Assembly (NCBI GenBank): GCA_905178155.1
Contig: CAJINV010000002.1
Span: 820,422 to 884,421, forward strand
DNA: 64,000 nucleotides
From: Amoebophrya sp. A120
Taxonomy: Eukaryota > Sar > Dinophyceae > Syndiniales > Amoebophryaceae
Reading direction: 5' to 3'
Of this stretch, positions 1 through 9,953 are shown piece by piece. The notes under the pieces are model-generated. The model searched no databases. It saw only the letters and a program-made list of their open reading frames with translations, and was not told where the DNA came from. Each line of letters begins with the position of its first letter. Position 1 is the stretch's first letter. The translations under genes were made by a program, and so were the position numbers.

Positions 1-304
1 TTGCAAAAGCGTCCCCATCCCAGAGTTCTTGTAACGCCCTTCTGCATGCTGAAAATGTTTCTCATACGAAGACCCGCGAGGAGAGGCAGTCTCTATTGGT
101 GTTTTGCGATGTGTCATCAATCATGCTCAAATGCAAATCCACATAGTAGGCTTGATCTGTGACCACGCAGCTGCACTAGCTAAACGCGACTAGTACATTG
201 CGGGCCCAAAGAACGAACTTGTCATGCGCAACAGCCAAAGCCTAGCGATTTGTCTAGCCGCTGTGCCACCTTGACTCTGGAGTGGAGACGTTTTTGCTCA
301 CCAT
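1..304 (+). mobile_element. Introner element, family C2 (cut by window edge)
   Basis: The terminal repeats are GCAAAAGCGTCCCCATCC near the left edge and ACTCTGGAGTGGAGACGTTT on the right. The interior matches the element at 18104-18382 in the same orientation. It follows the last visible exon of the first gene. Confidence 0.75.
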
Positions 305-1703
305 ACGTCCGGCATTTGATGATCTATGATCCACTTCAACGCTTTCGCCGAGGATGGTGCTTTCTCCGCCCCCTGGATCTGCTTCAGGGGGTAGCGGTAA
401 ATCATGACGTATTTCACGCGACTATCGTGCGTGTTCGTGTTTTCAATCTTAAGGGGTCCAACCCAATGCTCGAAAGGCCCCGGAGGGGTTTTGGACCAGA
501 ATTTAGTGGCCTGGGCGATCGCGTGTTTCATCCACTTGCTCGATATGGAAGCGTCAGGTTTGAAATCGTCAAAGTTGAAATAATTTGTAATGCATAAAAT
601 GCATGACCCGAGGTGCGTGCGTTGCAGAGCAGGCAAGTGAGGCCGATTGTAAGCCTGTTTGGGGTTACAGCTCGAGCTGCTAAAGTAGCATGAGAAAATC
701 GCTCTTCTTTGCCTAAACAGCATCACAAACTGGCTTTAGGGACCACCAAAATTTGTCATGCGCCACTTAGAAACTGGGTTCCAACTGGCATCCATTTTAT
801 GCATGACAAATTATTTCAACTTTGTCGATTTCAACTCTGACACATCATCCATATTCGACGGCTTGTACTTAAAGCTTGGCCCATCCACCACGGACCACCC
901 GTCCGACGTACGGGGTTTTTTTTCCACGAACATGATGGGCAGCTTATCCTGAATAAAAACGCCCCCACGCCAGAGTTGTAATGCAGATTTGCAAAGACAG
1001 GAAGACTTGTAATGCGCATCCCCATGAGAGCCATTTCCAATCGTGTTTTGGAATTTGTGATGCTGTGAACAGGATGAGGTGGAGGTGGATTTGTTATGCG
1101 GCTTCCCTTGCTAAACTGCACTACAATACAGCCTGCAACTTGTTATGCGTGACTCACAAAACTCATAGGTTTGTGTTGCAAAATCCCCATCCTGACTCTG
1201 GTGTGGGTACGTTTTTACTCAGGATACAGGTGCCAGCTCATCCGATCATTGTCCTTTAGACGTTGTTCGAACTCTTCTTGGCTTCCACATCCGAAACAAA
1301 GTCCGCCACTATCCCAGCCCGGCGGCACAGGCTCGCGCTGCGGTTCTTTCGTAGGAGGATCTTCGGGATCATTTTTGCGTCCCGGTTCTTCCGAATGCTG
1401 CGTTGTGGGCGTCAACCAGTCGTGCGTTGTGGGCGGCCCGAATGTTGCAATTGCGCGCCGAAGGCTGCCGTCCCAATATGATCCACCCGGGCAAAGGTAC
1501 TCTTTGGGCGCACTCCCATTTCCCTGCGGCTCAACAAGACCGGAAACAGAGCCTTCCTGTGTGCGACGCTGAGCCGACGTTAACGCGACCCCACAAACCG
1601 GCTGTAGAGCTGCAACAAACAGGAGTAGAGCGGCCACGACAGCCACCATTTTTTGTTCTGTGGCACACGAAGAGGACCCACACGACTTCATTCTATTCAT
1701 CAT
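1..1703 (-). CDS. Unknown secreted or membrane-anchored protein, partial at left edge
   Basis: I do not recognise this protein. Visible exons are about 1226-1703, 829-946 and 305-558; the last joins an intron that runs off the window start, so the 3' end is missing. The ATG at 1703 is followed by a short basic stretch and then a hydrophobic segment of about 17 residues (MVAVVAALLLFVAALQPVCG at residues 19-38), which looks like a signal peptide or signal anchor. The next part is Pro/Glu/Arg-rich with a CFGCGS motif. Exons 2 and 3 encode a more ordered stretch (KLPIMFVEKKP, then ISSKWMKHAIAQATKFWSK and VKYVMIYRYPLKQIQG). Frame is kept across both internal introns if the direct repeats collapse. 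The secretory route is inferred from the N terminus only. Confidence 0.75.
559..828. mobile_element. Introner element, family F
   Basis: This is the only copy of the family in the window. The termini share about 40 bases as inverted repeats, including GTTGAAATAATTTGT and ACAAATTATTTCAAC. It is spliced between the second and third visible exons of the first gene; the join ...VSELK / PDASISS keeps frame. Confidence 0.7.
946..1226 (+). mobile_element. Introner element, family C1
   Basis: The termini are TCCTGAATAAAAACGCCCCC and GTGTGGGTACGTTTTTACTC. The interior is the reverse complement of the element at 60444-60721, although both sit in minus-strand genes, so the family is tolerated in both orientations. 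Removal joins ...WHLY to KLPIMF. Confidence 0.85.
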
Positions 1704-3092
1704 GCTCGTAGAAGCGCCGGATGCTCACAGAAACTTCTCGTCGACCAAAAATAGTTCTAGTTCGCAGTAGAATCCACAGAGACAAAGCCCACTTTAAGAT
1801 TTTTATTACCTTACAAGAGGACGCGCCAATTACAATTTGTTGGTCGCACAGACAGAGCAGAATGAGCCAGGGCTCAAGGCTTGTTGGCTGTCCGGTATCC
1901 AAATCAATTTACCTCCGCGATGAATTTTGTGGACACACAAGCAAAGAAAAGAAAATAGAAGACTGACTTGCCTCCACTACACTCTAGGTTTGGGCGTTCT
2001 TGCGGTAAGATTTGTATCGAAAACAAACTCGTCTGTAGAATAGACTCTCTACCTCTATGCTGCAAGGAAGTACTTGCTATCTTCCTGCTAAACTTAGCGC
2101 TAGAGCTGGAACGGAGAAAATTGCGCAAAAGATGAAGAACATACCAACTACAACTGTCGAACCTAAAAGCGCACCAACGCTTCGTCTTTATGATCCAGTC
2201 AAAATATAGCAAATTTGTAACTGCGATCGCGAGCAAGTTGGTGCTCATTGATTCTGTTTCTTGATCTTGACAGATCGCCATGTTGGCTCTATCCTTCCAG
2301 ATCCAGAGCCGATTCCAGAGGTCGTGGAGCTTACACAAACAAAAACCGAATCACATGATCACACGACCGTTCATTTTCTTCATTTTCGGATCAAATACAT
2401 TTTACTTTGATTTACGACCGAGAGGTCCGGATTGCAAGTGAATAAACTCAGGCTAGCTAACAAGTACGATATGCGCGGCGTTGCAGCAGAAAGTGAGGAA
2501 CCTAATAAATCCGTGTTGGACCTGGAAAACTTATTTGGCGAAAAGAAAAATTTTACGTTATAAATCTTAGTCAGACTGCCGGCCGAGTGCCGTACTGAAA
2601 CTGAAATAAACGTCAAACTGAGCGTGCGCATGATGGTTCCTCAGCTAGACAAACGATCGAGATCATGTTTTTCCGTGCGCGAAAGTCAGAGCCCAACTCG
2701 GCAAGGAAGCTCCGCAGTGATACCAAACACTTCAAAATAAAAAACGTGCACATTCTGCTGCGTCGAAATACTTGTTCGGACAGGGCTTTATCACCTTCAG
2801 TTTTACCATTCAATATCAACAACAAAATTGCTGCATTCGCGCGTATAATTTTCATCCTACTCACAGCATTTTGTGGGGAGCATCAATTCAGGAATGATCC
2901 CAGGAGAACGTCCTCGGCCAGGATCCACATAATTAACTGTCTTTCACACTTGGTAAATACTTATTTCCATAATTCCCTTTCCGTTCATCTTCCTTTTTGC
3001 ACTTGCTCTAGCTGCTCCTGCTTTTTCGGGTTGATGTTCCGATTTTTGCGCTTCTATCTTGCACATGCACATCGCAGTAGTTCTTGCACTAT
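1704..3092. other. Intergenic, no gene seen
   Basis: AT-rich spacer between the start of the first gene and the stop of the second. Short open frames on both strands show no domain, no gene-like composition and no introner. I see nothing I can support here. Confidence 0.6.
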
Positions 3093-6000
3093 TTACACGT
3101 AAACGGGGTTGTACAGCATAAAGTCCACGTAATCTTCCTCGATGAAAAGCCGTTGCCGATCGACCTCGGGCAACCACTCGTGCACCAGAATATCCTGCAT
3201 GGAAAACCCTGTCTCCAGCAAAAAACAAAACGTTTCCTGCCCCCGCTCGGCCTCAAAATGAATCACTCGAAAATACGGCAGCAATATGCATCTTCGCAAA
3301 TAGGTCATCTGGGTCTGGATTTGTAATGCTGCGGGAGTTCAACAAGGACAACGACAACAGCTGCAACGAAAGCATCAGCAACACAAGTTTATTCGAGACC
3401 CAGTAGATGACATATTTGCATCTGTTGATAAGCAAGTTCAAACTGCGATCCTCTTCGTCATCATCAGGACGGATTTTCAGCAGCTTGTCTCGGACTAGAC
3501 GGTTGAACGCCTTGATATCCTGCGCAAAAGTATCGTACTCGTACTCATTGCGTTTATGCATTACAAATCCTTTTCTTAAGGCAAACCCGCATGACAAATT
3601 CAATTTTGTCATGCTGAGTCAATTTGTATTGCAATAATTACTACTAGTACGATACTTTTGCAGTTCATACTTGATGTTCGTAAACAATTTGCCTTTTTCC
3701 GCTTCCTCCGCGGACCTCCGGAAAATGTGAACCCTCATAGGCCGGTCAATAGGCAGGCGTGTGTCCCTGCGTTCACCGGGTTGTAGGTCGTTTGAAAGGT
3801 CATTCCAGACCACCCGCCGTGGCCATTGGTCGAGATCCAGGTAATACGTGCTTTTCTCGGGATCCGTGTTGTCAGTTTCTCGCTCCCAAATGGTCTGAAA
3901 CATTACGCTCGCCGTGTCTTTGTATTCGATACCGCGAAAAGGGCCCCAGGCCGCCAACCGTATTTCGCCCGGCTGTACGTCTGGTTCTAACTTGGTCAGT
4001 ATCAAATGCAAAAATGTCTGGGTCTGGAAACTTGTGATGCTGGGTGGCGTATCATGAGGAGGCCACAAGTGCTGGCTCAGCATGACAAGTTTCTGAGCTT
4101 CTAGGTGTTGCTTATTCTGCATGACAAACTGCGTTTCTGCATGACAGAAAAATGGCGCTCTTGGGTAACGTGCATGACAGATTTGAGAGTCTACCAGACA
4201 AGCATGACAAACATGCACTCTTCTAGACCCAGACATTTTTACATTTGATAGTCAGCCGCTCCAGCATGCGCGGACACCACAGCTTTGGGCTTAGAAGATT
4301 CAGGATGAGGACAACTCTGTTGCGGGGGAAAAACGACGTATTTTTGCGACTTTCAGAAGTTGTTGTATCCTTTAGCTTCAAGTACCCCGTCTCCCCCGGC
4401 ACATGGATGCGGAAGCTGTAGTTACCAAGGGGAATAAACAACGAGGCAAGCGGCCCCTCGGTAATTTTCACGTGCACCGGGAGCTTGCCCTTGGTGAGAC
4501 CCTGCCATTTCAACTGCATGTCTGGTGCGAAGTTGTCATCCAGAGAGCAGAGGATCGGGCCCACTAGTTGTTGTTCCCCAGTTCTCGTGCGGTCTTCGTC
4601 CGGATAATCGGCGCGGCGACCTGTGTTAGAAACTTGTTCAATGGAACAGGTCGGTGTCCGCTGTTGTTCTTCGTCTTCTTGTGAACGGCAAGAACTACTT
4701 GTTGGTGGCGCACAAGAGCTTGCACGACTACTAGCACTACTACTACCGGCAGCCGCTTTCTCTTCCCTGCAGTTCCTGCTGGTTGTACTAGGATCCAGTC
4801 CAGGGCCATCATCTTCATGCAGCGAATTGGTGCAGTTGTCGGTAGTTCTGCTTCTATCACCAGAACTCGTCCTCCATTGAGCTCCTCCGCGCCCAAGAAT
4901 AAACCCAGTAAAAGTATAGACGCCTTCAGGTTCAGGCCTAGCTGCAGTTGAAGATGAGGACGATCCAGCACACCACCTGCTGCATGAAGATCCTCCCGGT
5001 CGTGGGCTTGTATTATCGGTCTTCGGAAGATTCTTCTGGTCGCCATCAGGACGGGCGCCAGCGTAGTACTCTTCATTTTCTTCTTCTTCCTCATCCTCTT
5101 CCTCTCTGCGGAATAATGGAAACGTAAACGTCTGGTGTTGCGGGTAAAACTGAAGACACAGCTGCTGATCCCAACACGACTTGTCGGTACTTCTATCCTT
5201 GCACTGGCAAACGGGTGTCGTGATGAGCATCACCACCTCCTCGATTTTGTTCTCCGAAACAAACATCAAGTGTTTGGGAAAATCCTGTAGCACTCGGCTG
5301 GAGCAATCTTGCTTCAACGGTCCGAGGTAAGCCCGGATGCGGCAATATTGTGAGGAAAATGTCCCCGCCCCAGAGTCAAGATGGAGATTTTGCAGCACAA
5401 AGCTGAAAGTTTTGCGAGTCACGCATGACAACTTGCAGGTTGTAGTGTAATGCAGTTTAGCAAGGGAATCCGCATAGCGAATCCATCTCCTCATCCACAT
5501 CCTGTTTACAGCATTACAAGTTCCAGAACACGATTGGAATTGCCTCTCTTGGGAATGCGCATCACAAATGCTCCTGTGCTTGATAATCTGCATGACAACT
5601 CTGGTGTCAGGACGTTTTTAAAACGGATAGGCAACCGTGCAGCTTTTTGAGACCTGGCTCGTCCTCAGCACACCACGACATATCCTGTGCAAAAGTATCG
5701 TACTCCTACTAATTGCAATCATGCATGACAAATCTTGTTTCTGAGCAAAATCAGCATTACAAACTCCATTTTTCCTTCTGGAGAAATTTGTATTGCGATT
5801 TATACTAGTACGATACTTTTGCAATGCATACGACAGCGGTGTAGCGGATTCCGCAAAAAATCTTTTTACCTGCACTATCGGTTGCCGTTGGCGTTGCCCT
5901 CCAGAAGTACTGGTCACAACAGCATCTCCACCTTGTTGACATCCTTTATTTGCAGCTCCTGGTCGAACAAATAGTGCTTTGTCATCCACTTGAAGAACCC

Positions 6001-6952
6001 TTTCACAGCGGAATTCCACCGTGGTCAGCCTCACCGCTCTGGGGTCCTCCTTGCAATCTGAAAACTCCTGCAGCGCCAAAATATCCTTATTAGCGCCTCT
6101 CTCATCAAGACATCCGCGTGCTGGGTCCATCTTGTAAACCTGGAGTGAGGTGGACAACCTCCCGGCGCGAAAACCTGCACCACTATCCGTTGAGTCATTT
6201 TTCATTTTCATTCTGCATTTTTCATCTTCCGCCCGAGGATGTATTTCAAAATCCAGTAGGCCGCATTTTTTTCTTCCCGGTAGTCGGTCTTTCAACACAA
6301 GCCCGTGAATCCTGGCTAGCGGGGGATTTGGGTCTGGCAGAAAGCTGTACACATGTTCCACGACCGTTTTGGGAAGAGGAGATAGAAGGTGGGGAGCCGA
6401 AGTGGAAGATTTGCTCGTGCGTTGTTTCGTCCTCTTTGCCGCCTGAGACGGCAACGGCAACGGCTCCTCCTCCTGCAAGAGCGATTTACAACAGCTTCGT
6501 CTTTTCCTGCTGTTCGGCCAAAACAACCTTCGTCTCTTGGTTGGCAGGGAGGGGGGTTCTTGGGTGGACGAAGAAGCGGCGGTGTGTTCTTTGTGGGAGG
6601 AAAAAATCAAAATGTCGGCGTGTTCATCTGGGTTTGCGTCGAGTGACTTTTTTGCCACCATCGCCTCCGGGCAAGTTGCGTCGATTTTTGGGCCGTCGGA
6701 TGAACAAGCCGTGGAACAGCCAGGACGCTCGAACACTCCTTGATGCTGCTCGACGCGGACTTCTTGATCATTATCGTTCTTTCCGGCAAGTGCAGCTTCT
6801 CCCGTTGGTGGTCCAGCCGCAGACAGAGAGACGCCCAAAGCTGTGCCAAAGGGGCTCATGGCTGTCCAAGCGTAGGCGATCTGCGCAAGGAAAAATGCCA
6901 TTCTTGGTTTCGTTTGTTCTGTCGGAATTTTCATCGTCATTTTGGTTGCCAT
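3093..6952 (-). CDS. Unknown protein of about 967 residues with signal-like N terminus
   Basis: Six exons: about 5829-6952, 5629-5682, 4249-5347, 3669-4000, 3421-3516 and 3093-3290. The first in-frame ATG is at 6952. The N terminus has a hydrophobic run (MAFFLAQIAYAWTAMSPFG) after about 18 residues, suggesting a signal peptide or anchor. A Ser/Lys/Arg-rich stretch with FWPNSRKRRSCCK follows, then a second ordered part and a Glu/Asp and Ser-rich linker. The C-terminal half looks globular (SLFIPLGNYSFRIHVPGETG; IRLAAWGPFRGIEYKDTAS; STYYLDLDQWPRRVVWNDL) and ends DFMLYNPVYV. I cannot place it in a family. The 54-base second exon lies between two introners. Exons 5 and 6 only stay in frame if a degenerate family A element at 3291-3420 is spliced out. 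Confidence 0.8.
3291..3420. mobile_element. Degenerate short introner, family A
   Basis: About 130 bases. The ends read GCAAATATGTCATCTACTGG and, inverted, GCAAATAGGTCATCTGGGTC: family A termini with a small insertion. The direct repeat AGATGC flanks it on the coding strand, and removal restores LINRCILLPYF. Confidence 0.65.
3517..3668 (+). mobile_element. Introner element, family B, forward
   Basis: Termini GCAAAAGTATCGTACTCGTA and TAGTACGATACTTTTGCAG. It separates exons 4 and 5 of the 967-residue unknown protein. Confidence 0.85.
4001..4248 (+). mobile_element. Introner element, family A2
   Basis: Termini ATCAAATGCAAAAATGTCTG and CAGACATTTTTACATTTGAT. The interior (CTTGTGATGCTGGGTGGCGT) is shared closely with the copy at 32278-32525. 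Confidence 0.85.
5348..5628 (-). mobile_element. Introner element, family C1
   Basis: Left end AAAATGTCCCCGCCCCAGAG, right end CTCTGGTGTCAGGACGTTTT. The interior matches 60444-60721 in the same orientation. The terminal repeats are more diverged than in other copies, suggesting an older insertion. Confidence 0.8.
5683..5828 (+). mobile_element. Introner element, family B, forward
   Basis: Termini TGCAAAAGTATCGTACTCCT and AGTACGATACTTTTGCAATG. With the C1 element at 5348 it isolates a 54-base exon. Confidence 0.85.
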
Positions 6953-7739
6953 TTTCTGGTTCGTATATGGCACAAGGTCAATATTTCATTTATAAATCCT
7001 TCAAAAGAGGAAAAACTACAAAACTACTTGCAATTGAAAACTGTACTTCTGAACGAACTAATATCAACGCAGGTTGGGCCTGAGAATACAACGAAAAGAA
7101 AGACTAGCACCAGATGAAGCAAAAAGAATTTTAAACTTTCAGCTATCTACTGGGCTCCAAGGCCTTCCCGTTGCAGTGCTACGCAACCTGCTAGAGAATC
7201 GGTGATAAACTACGTATCTCCGTTATTATGACCCATGGTTGGGTGAGCGGGGACGACAGCGAAAGGCTGATCTTTTGTTCAACATCAGCATCACGAATGG
7301 TCCAAGATCATCTTCATTGAAAATACACGTGCTTGTGGGCTGATCAGCATCAGATCAATCAGGTAAAAGTTAGTTCGCTACTAGCAACAATCCTTTCCGC
7401 AGGACCGGACTCCGATACTGCAGCAACAGATCTTTCCTACTAGTAGAGCCTGGAGAATATACTCAGCGTAGGATCATCTCCCCAAAAGCGATCACGCTCG
7501 CATCTCAACTTCTGTTGACTTTATCGAAAAATAAAAGAGAAAACCACAATCCGACACTGATCAATGCGTCAACACTAATAATCCTCTTTTGCACTAGAAG
7601 TTGAATAGACACTACCACACACCGGCGGGTCTTGATCCCCTTCTCTTCACACAGGGCGAGGAGTGGTTTTAAGGACTGAGAAGAAGCTTGCAGCCCCTCC
7701 TCTTGTTAAATACTTAGTTTACGTCTTGCCCGGAGTCAG
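6953..7739. other. Upstream region of the 967-residue gene
   Basis: AT-rich non-coding DNA before the first GC-rich block. No promoter motif could be recognised and no coding frame is convincing. Confidence 0.5.
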
Positions 7740-9950
7740 GTTTCTCGCGCGAATCCCGCGGAACGCCACCCCCTGTTCGAAGCCTGTTGTCCCATGGGTG
7801 CTGCAGCGGCGCTCTCAGCGCTGCCGCGCTCGAAGTGTGGCTGCCGCCGGCCGATGCCGGCATTCGCACGCCCCGCCGGCACTCGGGCCCGCAGGGCGCT
7901 ACCGATGCGGCGCGCGCGCGGGGCGGGGGCCCGGCAGAACAGACGCAGCGCAGGCCTGCACACGACGCGCCCCAGCAGGTCGGTGGGTGGGCTGCAGAAC
8001 AAGCAGCACGGGAGCGGGCGCAACCGGCGGGCCACCATCTACATCGGCGGCGAGGATGGGCTTGCGCGGAATCGCTACGCTGGGGCGCGCGGGGCCCAGG
8101 CTGCCGGCCGCTATCTCCCTGGGCCGGGGGTGCAACAAAAGGGGGGGCGCCCTTCCCCGCACGGGGGCGAGCGGGGTCAACTGGCCGGGGCCGTCAGCGC
8201 AGATGGTCGCGGTTCGGTATCCGGCAGGCTGCCCCCGCGCCGGCCCGCCCGTCCCTGCCGGCGCCCCTCGGCACGGATGTACTCATACGCTTTCTGAGTC
8301 ACGAGAGAGTCTCGGCAGGGGACGGCCCGCCACCTTCCGTCCATTCACGCCGACCGGGCCCGGCGGCTCCACAGCGCGCGCCCGGACAAGGCCGCCCGCC
8401 TCGCAAATCAGACACCGGGGGGGCCGCGTCAACTTCCCTTGACAAAACGCCCACCACCCCCAGCGCCCGCCTGGTTCCTCCATCACAGCTGGGCAAAGGA
8501 AAAGTGTGTATGTGGCACCTCAGCAGAACAGAGATTTTGAACAAGCAGCTCCGCTCCTCACCCTTTATCACGGCATCTTCTCCACGAACTGTCGCTCTCA
8601 ACTGTGCAGGCTCTCTCTAACACAGGCACACAACAATAAGCTACGCGGGAACGCAGAAATGCCCAACTCGAGCCAGCTTGGCCGGGAACAGGTTTGAACA
8701 CGGACGCTGAAGCCACGTCGCAAGAATGAACAATCAATCTTCCTGCCCTTCATAAACATAAGCAAGCGCCTTTTATTGCAATTGATGGCTTGCGCCTTCA
8801 AACAAACTCCGCTTGGACAGCAGCTGCTGCATTTCCAGTAGCAGAGAGTACTGAATAAACCAGGCTTCTGTCTCCCATGCTGTAGCACAGCCGCTCTTCA
8901 ACCGGAAGACGCTTGCTCTGCCCATTTCGACTCCGGGTTTCCCGAAAAATGAAACACACGAACCAGGCAAATTGCCACCCGTCGCTCGATCGTCGGCGCC
9001 TACCGGCAGATGAGTGGGGCAGCGGCCCTCTGGGGGCGCCGCGCTCGAGGTGTACAACCGGCAACCACCAACACAGGGCCTGCACGCGCAGGGCGGCCGC
9101 CGCGCAAGCAGCCGGGCGGGCAGGCGCCGCAAAGGCAAACACCCACGCAGCGCGCCACCCGGCGCAACTTTCTGGGGCAGGCAAACAAGCTGCGGGGGCC
9201 TGCCAAAATCTGCGCAGCCAAATGCCGAGGAAATGGCCGAACCGGACGAACCCGGGCCAAACAGCGAAACCAATCGCGGCCCGGGGCGGGCGCCACACAA
9301 GCACCCCCATCAGCGACGGCGGGGCAAATGAATCCGAAGGGGGGCCAGGCGGGCGGGCCGGTCTCTGAATGCGCGACGTCACTGATCTGCTTTTTTTCTG
9401 CCCGTTGAGCTCCTCAGCATCCTTTCGCGCACCTGCTCGCGCTCTTACGGGCACAGAGGGCCGGTCCCGCGGTCTTCGCGGCCGCGCTGCCAACACGCAC
9501 CCAGCGCCGCGCCGGCTTTCCTCGCTAACACGACGCCGACCGCCCGCCAGCTCCCGCGCGATTTCTCTGGTGCAAGCAGCGTAGTGCTTTTCCAGTAGAT
9601 TCATTCTCAAGAGGCAGCTACGCTCCACTTCGCTCTTGACTATATTGCCGCACCCTCTCCATCTCAAATACGTAACTGTCGCTCCTTCACAGAAGTCGAC
9701 AGTTGTGTCGTGTCGCGCTGGAACAATGCTGAATTGCCTCACTCAAAACAGCGGCACTTTGTTTGAACACGGACGCTGCAGGTGCAGCTACGTAGTGCGA
9801 GCCCTCTTGCTCACCGTAAGCGATTGCTTGTTGCACTTCGTTGCTTCCTGTATTTTCAGACACGTTCTACTTCCTGTGCAGCAGCTCCATAACTTGGATG
9901 AAGTATCTATGATCACATTGTGTTTTTCTCTCCCTTGATGTGGCATCGCA
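7740..9950. repeat. GC-rich non-coding island, two blocks
   Basis: Two very GC-rich blocks (about 7740-8480 and 8960-9560), each followed by a less GC-rich tail with CT-rich runs. Long open frames exist on both strands in several phases, as expected from GC-rich DNA lacking stop codons; none has a recognisable domain, and all are rich in Arg, Ala, Gly and Pro. The two-block layout recurs at 15-17 kb and 27.7-29.5 kb, so this may be a repeat family or a composition island. Function unknown. Confidence 0.5.
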
Positions 9951-9953
9951 GCC

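Noticed and set aside
4564-5094. Alternative minus-strand frame of 176 residues
   Set aside because: It shadows the exon of the 967-residue gene and lacks any join to neighbouring exons.
7663-9742. Long overlapping open frames of 100-314 residues on both strands
   Set aside because: They come from GC-rich DNA poor in stop codons, overlap in several phases, are rich in Arg/Ala/Gly/Pro and show no domain. The same applies to 15114-17121 and 26505-29372.
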